A stretch of DNA of 64,000 nucleotides from the NCBI GenBank assembly GCA_017163975.1, contig JAFFSR010000242.1, positions 6,969,001 to 7,033,000 on the forward strand, in the 5' to 3' direction. Shown piece by piece: positions 45,401 to 61,200 of this stretch. The notes below the pieces were generated by a model. The model ran no database searches, had not been told where the DNA came from, and worked only from the letters and a program-made list of their open reading frames with translations. Positions within the stretch are counted from its first letter, which is position 1, and each line of letters begins with the position of its first letter. The position numbers and the translations under genes were made by a program. The DNA comes from Anastatus disparis. Taxonomy: Eukaryota; Arthropoda; Insecta; Hymenoptera; Eupelmidae.

Positions 45401-48400
45401 ATATCACGAGAATCAATTAATTTTCAAAGAGACTAACTGCTTGTTAAAATATCAAAGAAATACGTTAATTTACAAGTGATTTATATTTTTATTGTTTCTA
45501 AAGTAGATATCGAAAGGTAATAGTACTATATAATAATAAACAAGTGTTAATTGCTTATCAATTTCCTAGTAGATTCTTAAAGATTTATAAGTTTAAGAAA
45601 AGTATTGAATTTCATTTTAGAGAAGTTTGTGATTACTTTTAATGAGGCTAATTAAAGAGAGGATATGATTTAAATGAGAAGTATGTTATCAACCAGTTAT
45701 TGACATAAGTGATTGATGTTTTCAAATTTAAAATTAACGCCGAGAGATTATTTTATCAAAGTAATTGAAACGTTTATAAATATTTAATTAGTCGTGCATT
45801 AAACAACTAATCTTAATGTGATTAATTTGGTAAACATTAATTAGTTTTCATAATTTTCATCAATTATTAAAATTATCATTTCTATTAACTTATAAAAAAA
45901 ATTATTTATATAAGAATAAAAATTATTGAAAATTTACTAAAAATAATTTAAACTATTTTTAATTTTAAGTTTGCTAAAATCAATATCTATTTTTTATTAA
46001 TAATTTTTATATTTCTATGCAGTAAAGTTTAACAATAATTTAACTTCAATAAATCAATTCTCGTAAATTATGTCGGTAAACGCTTTAAGAAAAATTGTAC
46101 TAATTCATTTTGAGCGATTAATCTTTGAAGAAAATTCAACCTTATTTTTCTCAATTTAAGCTTAATTAAAAAGAGTGAATTAAGGAAATACCAACTTATA
46201 AAAGTACTTTTAATTGAAAAAGCTAAGAACTTATCGACTTAGAAAATTTGTAATAATAAAAAAGTTTTATAAAATTTCTTAAGAATTTGACGTTTGAACT
46301 AAAAACGTTCTCTTCGTGGTTATATATAATTATAAATTGGTTCTATGTGTAATAATATCAAATTATATCAGTATGTCTATGACTCAAGAAATTACATAAT
46401 TATGCATAATTTTAAGTGGTCATGTATAGCTTAATCAATATTTATATTATGATATACATAATTATAAAGATTAACTTATTTTTATTAAAGTTTAATAATT
46501 AATGTACTACAGTATATTGTTCGTTGAGATGTCGATATCTCATTTTGACTAAATAATAGCTTTCTTCGATCTTTCAGATGATATCTGGTTTTTGTTGAAG
46601 AAAGATATTATGAGCGAAGAAAGGAAGTATGTCGTTTATAGTTCAAGAAAGATGATATCGCTGTCAGAACCGAATAAACGTTGGGAAATAGCAATTGGTA
46701 ACAATTAGTAATTATTTATTTCATAAAAATAGCAATTGCATCGATAAAATTTAGTTACTTTAAAAAAATTTTTTGTAATTCACTATCGGAACATCACCCT
46801 TTTCTCGATCACAAATTATGTATTATCTTTCTTCAATAAAAAATGAAATTACCATTTTTAAATCATAAAATAATAAAATAAATATCTCAACATTCAACTC
46901 AACAAGCGATATCATAAATGGTTTAATATAATATCTCAAAGTTAGTATTATATTATTGATAATGTTATATTTTTAAAAATAAATTATATAGAATTGCATT
47001 AAAGTCTACAATTCAATATGTAATGGATTATTATGTATATTAATACATATAAAGTTTATGACTTTGTATGATTTCATATACCATGGAAAATTATTAAGAT
47101 TCTGAAGTCATGCATGTTTATACATGATTATAGCCCCTGTATACTTATATATAATTATGTATAACCATTTCTAAAAAATGCTTTTCCATGGGACAATATT
47201 TTCTACATTATTCGAAAAAAGTAATTAAAAATAATATGTACTTTAAAAAATTGACTAACCTGTGCCATACAAGTTGGCCACGTATGCAAACAAGCCGAGC
47301 CAAACAATGCCAAACCACCGCCACCTAATGCAGCGTGTCCTTGTGTCCTAGCCAATGTATCCTCGTGCGTTCTGGGACTAGGTGCACCTCTGTATCTCGT
47401 ACAAGACAAAAATGCCAAATATTTGCGATCTTTCGATGCCAATGGCCCGCTCATTAATTCGCGGCCAATTATTTCCCATAATTCGCGCTGCGATATTCTT
47501 CGAGCGCGATCGACGTTCAATACACTGTGCATAACTAAACACTCGGGACCATCTAAATCGCGCTCCAATTGAAATGTCTTACGCCCGTGTCCAGCTTCGC
47601 GCAATTTTTCAGCTGTTAAGGTTTGCAATAATCGAGCTCCCAAACCAATCCGGGTTGCTGCACTTTCTGGTGAACGATCTTCGTGACGTGGACCCTATAA
47701 TTAGTTTTATTTCTCATTGTTATATGTCAAAAATGGATTTTTAATGATGCTTCAAAAATTAAAATATGAATTGATTGAACAATTTTTAATATTGTTGTAT
47801 GTATTTATCATTAAAATTTTAATTCTATACTGCATTTTAAGATAAATTGCTATTAATAATATTTCAACTAATTCAAATCGATTAAAGTTATGAAAAAAAA
47901 AAATTCTTAAAAATAACTTTGAAACTAATATTTTGAGTTGTACATTTGTCTTATCATATTCAGTGTTTTATAAGAAACGTGTAAAGTTTTGAAATCAGGA
48001 TAACAGTACCTAATACTTTAACAAAAATTTATCTTAAAAGCTTCTTTATAAAAGTGACTGCTTTCCTTAAAGCTTGTAGTACGTGCCGCAAGTTCTAACG
48101 TAAAATTTTTCTTCCCGGATATCTTATACAAGTAGTTTCAGCTGACCTCAGCTTCAGTATGAAAAAAAATAAAATTGAGGATGCTCTTCTTTTTCCACGC
48201 ACGTGTGCTATCCTTTAGTAAATTTTAGATAAGTTTTAGTCTCGAGTATAAAAAAAATATTCACTATCTCGAATATAAAATAGAAACAATGATATATAAA
48301 ATAAACTTTTAGTAATTTTTGTAAAAAAATGTAACATTTTTTTTCTTTAAATGATTTTACTCATTTTTAAATGTTTATTGAAATGTAATTTTAACTTCAA

Positions 48401-49680
48401 CCAAGCAATAATTTTTATTTGATTTTAAATAAATTAATTAAATAAAAATTTAATAAATATAAATTGTTTAATACATTTTTTATCAAAATTTTTATACAAA
48501 CGTCGAGCAAAATAAAAAAATGTAAAATAATATTTGAAAAATTTTATAATTTTAGAAATAATTATTTTCTTCATAATTCGGAATAAATACTTTGTCATGT
48601 TAATCACTCGTTAGGTTTCAAGACATGCCAAATAAAAAAAAATACTGAATTTCATAGCCATAATTGCATCAATTATTAAAAAAATTATTTAAACTAATAA
48701 ACATTTTATTGTAATAATTTAGCGAAATCGCATGCGGCAAATTGGTCTACATCGATCGCTCGGTTATTAAGTAATAATTATTTTTCATACATCTATATTT
48801 TCTTAAAAAAAGCATCGCGTAACATTAATATTTATTTTTAATTCTTATAAATGAAGCAAATAATTTTGTTTTCAATAAGTAAATAAAATGATAATTTTTC
48901 AATTTAATCATTTAACATTTCATAAGATATTGAATATTAAAAATCCTATTAATCTAAGTCAAATCTTTAATATGACCTAATAAAAATTCAATGATTCTAT
49001 TAAAATCTTGAAATTCTAAAATTAAAAACGATTATAATGCTTCGATACATATCTCTTAAAGTATCACATATGCCGCGACAATATTTACACAAAAATAAAA
49101 GCGCAGTCGCTCGGAAATCAATACGATTGTGTTTTATTGTTGCGCAACCCCACAACCCCTTTACTCATATGCTTCGATAATTTTACAACAAGGTCAGATA
49201 TTATTTCTTCCGAAGTACAAAAAGAAAAATCAAAAGGAAAAATAAAGGGAAAAAATAAAATGATATTCGAATGAAAATTCTCACCTGAAAATAACCATCG
49301 TGACCGGCACAAATAACGTAAACAGGCGTAACCCTCAATCTCGTTGGTCTAGGCTCGTAAATTAAACTAAATTTCCTTTTAAAACCACCGGCTTCGAGCT
49401 CGAGTCTATTAGTGCCACGTTGCAGTTCAATTAATAAACGAAAATCGCCATTGATAACCGGCCACTCTGCTGTCTGACTTTTATGACTACCTCGTATTCT
49501 TATGTAGCTGCATGCGATCGGTGCTTTGCCGCGTATTAACGCAAGACTGTAGGATAACGTTTCGCCTTCGAGAAGATTTTTTATGAATATACCATCTTGA
49601 TTGTTGTTGGACGTCAGGTAAGAATTGTTACGATGGTGGTGGAGGTGTAGGTTGTCTGTTAACGTTACGTCCGCTAGCAC
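42471..49680 (-). CDS. Putative zinc metalloproteinase, YIL108W-type (four exons, 5' end not found)
   Basis: Exons 49285-49680, 47260-47694, 43116-43720 and 42471-42684 join in frame (1650 nt, 549 aa plus stop). The fragment has an N-terminal beta-rich region (LIELQRGTNRLELE, then PVYVICAGHDGYFQ) and a conserved helical region (ARRISQRELWEIIGRELM, HTWPTCMAQV). The zinc site HELGHTFDLGH (HExxHxxxxxH, first His encoded at 43604-43606) is followed by a Met-turn-like DGIMGRGFD. After that comes a Ser/Pro/Arg-rich insert of about 90 residues, then TYWGSSSAALLAYHRWFN. This matches the fungal/animal family of predicted metallopeptidases named after yeast YIL108W; substrate unknown. Exon codon usage is clearly more GC-rich than in neighbouring genes. 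The first exon present begins VLADVTL after an AAG acceptor with no preceding ATG, so at least one upstream exon is missing, possibly within 49.7-64 kb or beyond. Confidence 0.85.
43894..44090 (-). mobile_element. Full-length SINE with target-site duplication (metalloproteinase intron)
   Basis: Complete copy on the minus strand: head ending at GACCTC (44090), B-box GAGTTCGAATCCC, body with ACATGTTTGCTTTGTTCAC, 3' end CTAATTAGCATCATATTTG and an A-rich tail. It is flanked by the 10-bp direct repeat TCATTTATTA (43884-43893 and 44092-44101), as expected from LINE-mediated insertion. It lies in the sense orientation of the host gene. Confidence 0.92.
45079..45125. repeat. Small hairpin in a metalloproteinase intron
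   Basis: Perfect 11-nt arms TATCTAGAGCA / TGCTCTAGATA with a 25-nt loop inside the 3.5 kb intron. Too short to classify. Confidence 0.5.
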
Positions 49681-53589
<3,909 letters not shown>

Positions 53590-54023
53590 CATATATGTTT
53601 TTAAAAGGGTGAATAAAAAAGAAGTTTTACCATTTTTTTTATTTTTTCTACTTGCTGTTGAAAATGTAATCGTGAAAGAAAGAAATTTTGATTTGTAATT
53701 TGCGATGTAAATTTTTGTAATTAAAAATTTTTTTTGTAAAATTGTTTTGTTTGTTCTGTTTTAATAAAATTTTTCAAAAATTACGATCTTTTTTTATTTA
53801 AAAGAAAAAAAATAATTTCACGTTATCGTTGAAAATTTTAAACTGTTGAATATTAAAATTCTATTCAAGTGACGATATCAAATACATAATTTAAAAGATG
53901 AATGAATAAAATATTTTATATCAAAGGATAAAATATTTGTATATCAAAGCTTGTATCTTCTATTTATTTTTTAATTTTAGAAAAAAAAGTGAATATATTT
54001 ATGTTATGAATATGCATTTTGAA

Positions 54024-54546
54024 TTAAGGTAGTACTATCGTTAAGGGATTGACGGTTCAGAAAAATCTGAGATTGGGCACATAAGTAGATTTTAATTAAA
54101 ATAAAGCACAGTTAAATTTTGGTTAACTTTCAGAGCATGAGAAAAAAATTATAAGCATTTTAATTTTCATCTTTTAACACGCGCTTTATATCTATATATA
54201 GTGTATATATAGCTATACACGAGCGTGCATTGAGTCTAAGATGTTTATATCGTTTCAAACTCGATACTGAAAAATTTATTCTTTAGTTCTTTAATTAATT
54301 ACGTGTTAAATTTGATGAAATTTTGAACCATCAGTAGCTTATAATCAAAAGTTGAAAAAGAATTTCTGTGTGGTTACCATAAGAGCGCGTGTTAAAAATG
54401 TGAAAATTAAAATGTTTGTCATTTTTCTCTCATGCTCCAAAAGTTTACCAAAATTTAACTACATCTTATTTTAACTTAAATCTACTTATATACCTAATTT
54501 CAGATTTTTCTGAACCGTCAATCCCTTAACGATAGTACTACCTTAA
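54024..54546. mobile_element. 523 bp TTAA-flanked inverted-repeat (piggyBac-like MITE) element
   Basis: Bounded by TTAA at both ends (54024-54027 and 54543-54546). The terminal inverted repeats are perfect for about 47 nt, starting GGTAGTACTATCGTTAAGGG, and diverge only slightly over ~163-nt arms (out to ACACGCGCT / AGCGCGTGT). The ~200 bp centre has no reading frame. TTAA target duplication is the signature of piggyBac-type transposases, which would have to act in trans. Confidence 0.85.
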
Positions 54547-57500
54547 GTTGAACAAAAATTTCATGAATTAGGTAAATGAACTATAAAATCAATGTTTCCT
54601 TTTAAATTTTCTTTTTCAAGCTTTTATTTTAAAATTAAAATTAAAAAAATTTTTTCTTTTGCTGAAAATATAAAAACAGTTTAATTAAAAAATAAATTTC
54701 TCGTTACACAAATATTTAAATTGATATTTTGATAACGTGCCTCAGCAAAGACGAAAACAATTTACTTCAGAATTTAATTATTCAATCTGGAAATCACTTA
54801 TAAAACTGGTTAAAATAACCTTTGCGCAAACACAATTAAATCAATTTTATGCGTTTACCAAAAGTTCAATATGGTAAATAAAATTGCTCTTATAACTATT
54901 CAATATGCATTGATTGGAGTAAGATTTTTTTTTCGCTGAATACGAAGCAAATGGAACTAGATAGATGCGGTAATTGAGTTTTCAAAGTATTTGAACTGGC
55001 GAATGTAGTTGAAAATTAGATTCAATACGAACTCGAAAGAGTTATGGCCATCAATCAATAGATGACAAACTTGGAAACGTGAGTGATTTTAGAGAGATTT
55101 CTTTTGTTATCGAGTTATAAAAGATAAAATGATGGAAAAAAAATTAAATTCATGATTTTAGGCGCAATGGTGCATGTATTGATTAAAGTAGAAAACGGTT
55201 GAATCTAGTCAGACATGGATGCGTATAAATTTAAATGAACTTAATCTACTTGAATGACCTGAACTAACATTTAAACTTTCAAATATGTTTGTATAAACGA
55301 CATATATTCACAATTTTAACTATAGTCAAGTTTGAATATAACAATTTGGAAAAAATATTGTTTTTACTTCATGATGAATGCTATGCTTGGATTTTATCAT
55401 TTTATTAAATTATTCAAATCCTTTGTCTTCATTAATAAAAGAAGATTAAATTACATCAGTATAATGAATTCCATTTTCTTGCTTGACTCAATTTCTTAAA
55501 TAAAAAAACCAAACCAAAAAGCAAAAAGAAAAAATTCAACATTCCAATAAAATAAACCCTTCCCTCTGTATAAAAAAAAAGAAGAGGAAAAAAAAAGGAG
55601 ATAAAATAAAGTGGTGGCAATATAAATCATCCTGATCGCAGCAATTTCCAACGTAATACTCTTCCTTCCGCATACACATGTATATATATACACGTAAATG
55701 TAACATATACATCTAATTCTCTCTTTCTTCATTTGGTTTGGGGCCGATGTCTGTGATACGTGTGTGTATACATGTGCGCGCGGCTTTTCGCCGCAGTATT
55801 GTGGCGCATGATGTTACACGCTCTCGTTTTATTCTATGTTGACTTCGCGCCACCGAGGCGCCCCTGGCAAACACCAAAAACTTTATCGTATATATTTTTC
55901 CTATATATATGTCGCAAGCTCGTTTAAATAACCTACCCGTTATATTCAATGTTTCAAATGTATGTTTTAATGTTATGCCTATATAAAAAATTGATGGTTT
56001 GTGTGTGTGTTTTGGATTTGTTTTTCCTTGGGACGTTTTTAATGAAACTTTTATTGCGATCGTTTTATGGAGGGTGGGTGGGTGCGTATTACGTGTTTAC
56101 GTTGTTGAACGTGAATCGGTTTGCGATTAGACCATGACGCAGTTTTTTTTTTCATTATCGATGAACGAAATACTTTGGACGATTAATCATCGTTTCAAAC
56201 TTTGATAACTTTTACGCTCTCGTTACGTTGTTAAATTGTTTATTTTTTAAAATATCTTTTTCAACTTATCATCGCCTTTCAGAATGTTTCTTATTCTTAT
56301 AAATAGATTTTAGAATCAATAAAAGTTTAAAGAAATAAAAGATATTTGGAATAACGTTTAAATGATACGTAACTTATACTTTTATAAAAATAGAAACTTT
56401 AGTATTTTATCAAATAAATGCATAAAATATTTTCTTAGCGTGACAAATTCTCATATAAATATATTTTTTTTTTATTTACACACGCCAATTTCAAGTTTGC
56501 AATTATATTTTAGATCAATCAGCACGATTTTAAGTTTTCTAATTACTAATTGTTTTAAAATTTTTTAATAACAATATAATAATGTTGTTATATAATATAA
56601 ATGATAAATAGCTTTTTGTATAAAAAGTTTAAATAGTTTCGTAGATTATGATACGTGCTCCTATCGCAGATTTGGGAGAATGTAAAAGTTATTCAGAGTC
56701 CAAAACCTACTTTAGCAAATGTCTTCTCTAGAGAAAGATTAAATCTTGAGCAAGAAATAAACGTTAAAGTTCTTATTATATGAATTTCACATTAAAGTTT
56801 ATAATAAAAGTATCATATTCATTCAGGCATATTAAGTACATAAGGTTGCTTCCTTAAACAGATCAACAACACCACCAACAATCAATAGAAGCCCTATGAA
56901 TTTATAAGTTAATATAAAATTAATAAATATCCAAGAGCAAATTTTAATAAAGTTAAGAAGATTAGCGAGAGAAGCATGAAGGGAGTAAGGAAAAAAAGAA
57001 TATAAAGTCACCCCTGTGTCTTAACATGCCAATCTAATATTGACAGAAGCTTGGCTTTTAATTAGGTAACGCTCTTCAAGTGAAGTATCTAAAGTAAATG
57101 TTTCGTCAGCTTTCGATGAGACCTTGGCTTAGTTTAAGAATCGATTCTTTACTATCAGAATTTCTTTAGTCAAAAAATAAAAAAAAAGTTATACTTTAAA
57201 CCTTTTTTTTATAACATATGGTTGTTAGGTAATTTTGTAGATTTTAAAATTTATTTTCATTGCGCTCGGAAGTTTATTAGAAATTTAACGACGAAGGTAA
57301 ACGTGAACAAAAGTACTAATTTTTGACAAGGTTGGCTTTTTTTTATTTTAGTTTATTGTCAACGTCATGCAACGTTTAATTATAATAATAATTCTTCGGC
57401 AATTAGCGACAAAAATTGTTATTCTTACGATTTTTTAAACGTTATTTTAGGTCTTGATTTTATTTATTTCATTGTTAATCAAGCAAAGGTTTTAATTATA

Positions 57501-58213
57501 ATTTTAATAAAGTAACGCCTACATTATAAAAATATGTTAAATTGTAACATTAACGATGTAACAATAAGTAAAGAACTTAAATTTTACTCCTATCGGTGCA
57601 CTTTATTTATTAACTATTCAGACAAAAGTAGCCAATTAGAAAAGAACAAACATTTTTTAATGTAAATGAAAACTCTTTTTGTGAAATCCAATTGGAACGA
57701 CGTGAAAAAATACTATTCTTCCTATTTGATAAAAGAAAATTCTTGAATAAATGTGAAACTGAAAAAAAGTTATTTCAATTCGATATTTAATTAGGTTAGA
57801 TACTTTTACTTAATCCATAATGATAAAAAGTAGTAAAACGTTATCTATTTTCTAAAAAGCTCAAAAAATTTTTAAATTATTGAATTATATCTCTTGCTGA
57901 TACTGTATAAGAAAGAAATCTAGTTGGATCATATCCAAAAAAAAAAGGAAAGAAAACGCTAAAAAGACACGGTCATTGAAAAATAAGCTTTAAGGGTCAC
58001 CAGTAATCTTTAAATTTTTATGTCAAAAAAATTTGGAACACGGCAATTAAAAGGAGATAAATTATAAAAAATTTATCGATGCTTTGTCCATATAAATACT
58101 TTGCGATGATTTTTTTTTATGAACCAATTTGTACTAGAAATTTTTATATCTCGGATTTAAATATAATTATTTAACAATTTTATCATAAAATAATATAAAA
58201 GTAATTCATACAC
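54547..58213. other. Non-coding stretch with a GC-rich island at 55.74-55.87 kb
   Basis: AT-rich DNA without a supportable exon. At 55738-55870 there is a distinct island (CGATGTCTGTGATACGTGTG, GTGCGCGCGGCTTTTCGCCG, TTCGCGCCACCGAGGCGCCC) containing three GGCGC/GCGCC words, flanked by TATATA runs. It may be a promoter, insulator or non-coding exon. Confidence 0.45.
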
Positions 58214-58282
58214 TAGGAAACCTCCACCGCTAATTAGCATCGTAATGATAGCATAAAAATACAGCGATGTCAAATAAAAAAA
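58214..58282 (+). mobile_element. SINE 3' fragment
   Basis: AACCTCCACCGCTAATTAGC, then ATCGTAATGATAGCATAAAA, then ATACAGCGATGTCAAATAAA and an A-run: the 3' end of the main SINE family, 5'-truncated so that the tRNA head is lost. Confidence 0.85.
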
Positions 58283-61200
58283 TGATTATATATTTAAAAA
58301 TTTATCTTTTATTTTGTTAACTTTATTTTATTTTTAATAGAAGATCCAAAATGAAAATATTAAGATCTACAAAGATATAAGCAGTTTTATTCACGTGGAA
58401 TGAAATAAATCAATCAATAAAAATAATTTCTAAACAAATCATATCTACTGTACTATTAAAACAATAGATCGAAAAAAAGCTTTCAAAAAAATTATCGGAC
58501 TCACCTACATCCCGTCGTTTTAATTTAATGATTTATCATCCTTTGTATCCTTTTGCGTTCAAAGCAGTCATTAAATTTCAGCGGAAAAAGTGTAAACAAA
58601 ATAATTTACTCGCCGTTAAAGCAAAAGAGAAAAAAAGGAATAGAAAAAAAAAAGCGAAGGATAATCTCTAAACAGGCGATTTCTCTAAAGTGAAGAATAC
58701 TCGTTTTTACATTGATTTGAAAACAAAACCATATACAAATAATAAATTAAAAAAAAGAAAAAAATAAAAATATTCAAGAAAACGTGTACAAGTAGTCGTA
58801 CATGTACTCTCTTGTGCTAAAAGGAGAAAAAAAAAGTAAGAAAAAAAAAAGGAATTCTTATGCGCAAAACTGAATAAGAAGAGCAAAGATAGAAACAACA
58901 CTGCGGTAAAACCAACCTCAACGTGCATATATAGTTATATATATTATAGAGAAGTTCTCTTATAGTGAGAGGAGGCATCGGCCATTGAACTCAAAGAAGA
59001 GAGAAAAAAAAAAATAAAAGAAAAAAATATACATGAAAAAAAAGGAAAAAAAAGGCAAGCAATGTGAACGGAGAGAAAAGAGAGAAGGCGTGTGTTGCAA
59101 AAGGAGCCGAGCAACGACTTCCCTTCCTTCCAATCGGTGAAAAATTTCTATGGGGGGCTTTCATTGCCGGCTAATCTTTGCGCGAAGGGAAAATCGTGCC
59201 AGTAGGTCAGCAGCGTGTGCAGTTCGCTCTTTTGTGTATCTATATATTCTACCTGTGTATATATATAGATATATACGTGCATTACTTGTGTGAACGAGTA
59301 AATAGGTGCACTTTTCTCTGCGCGTGCACTTTCCTCCGGCATATAATGCTGCGGGGAAACTGTTTTTTTTTTTTCTATATACTGCGTGCGTAAAGCTAAA
59401 ACCCGTCAATCTTTTTACGGCAGTTTCAAGTGCAATGGCTTTGCTGTAATTTTTCTGTTCTTTTTTTTTATTTCTTTTCTTTTCTTTTTTGCTATACGGA
59501 GTCGCGTGACGACTAAATAGCAAAGAGTTAGTTGTTAGTTGAAATAAAAAGAAAAAGGAAGAAGAAGGAGTAAAAAAAAATATAGAATAAAAATCGAAAT
59601 CTTTTGCACGCTTGAGAATGTCGCTTTTCGACTTCTAGTTTTCTCTCAAAGGCGAAAACGTATTATTGAGAGTTTGCGTGTATTTTCAGATTCAATCAAT
59701 ATAAAAATAAAAGAAGGTGAAGTCTTTCTTTATTTTTTTTCTTCTCTTTTCATTACGAAGTTTGATTATGCATCGCAAAATATTTTGTTATACGTGAAAA
59801 ATGATACTGATATTATGTAAAATATGTAAAAGAATACGTTTGAGATTAATTTTTTGTATTTATGTTTGTAAAATAATACGCTTTATCGAGTTTGTTGCAT
59901 AATATGAAAATAAACATAATAAATTAAAAAAATTTTTCTTTTTATTTATCTTTGAATTCTACGATTATTTTCCTGCTTTTTTAATATTACAATAAAAAAA
60001 GTTTAAAATAAAAATTTCAATTTTTGCAACAAACAATATATAGGCACATTGATATATTTTTATTAAGAAAAAATTTAAGATATTGTATAATTAAATCAAA
60101 ACAATAAGCATGAAAAAAGAAACGTAACTTTTTTTACATTCAGTCGATAAAATTAAATTTCTTAATTGCAAGTCGTCAAGACTTTCCGTATAAATGTAAA
60201 TAGGTCAAGTTTTTAAAATTTATGTTTTTATATTCCGTAATGATGTGGCAGCTGCTATTCATTTTTTAATGTCGAAAGTTCACACACCGTTAGCGTCTTA
60301 ATAAATTGTATTAAATTTAATTATCAGATTTGATGAAATAATTATTTTTAAAATATTCAAAACGATTATTTTAATTAAAAATTTATGAAATTACATCAAA
60401 ATTAAAACAAATGATTTTTACACTTATAGTGTCTTTTATAATTGTATAAAATTATTAATACAAATATTTATCAAAACTTAAATTGCCTTTTTTAAAACTT
60501 TTAATAATTAATGTTCGTTTACACACTAATTAATTTATCAACTAGAAAATTTATATTCAAATTAAATTAAATTTTCATTATAATAAATTTGATTAAAATG
60601 AAATAATTAATAATTCTGATTATTGAAAATTAATCAGTTGAACATTAATTATCAACAGCGAATAAATGACATTTTTTAATATAAATATCAGTATAACACG
60701 AAGCCAAAATTATGAACATATATCGGCATGGATTGTTTCCTTGATTGTATCTATTATTAATAATTGTAAATTCAAAAATTTTCCAATACTTTGCAGAAAA
60801 TTCCATATTGCTTATATGGAAAATATATTGATCTACTTTCAACACGTGGTCAGATTTAATACAGTATTTAATATTGGAAATTTATAATATTAAAAGTAGG
60901 TCAATTTGTTACTCGAATGATTTCATTAACTAATTAACTAATGCTGAATCTTTTTCAGCTATAGCCTTGGGCAAGTTTGCTCATTATGCTTTAATTAAAC
61001 ACTTGATGTGTTTAGTACAGAATTAAAAACAGCAAATATTTTTAAATTTACAAAATTTATTTTGTTTATTTAGTTAATTTCGTACACGAAGACATTTTTT
61101 TTTATATTGAACAAATATTATTTTCACAGTATCGCGTATAAAAGAAAACTTTTATGATAGAAGGGTTTTTTTTCTCGAGCAAATAAATCAACGTGATGAA

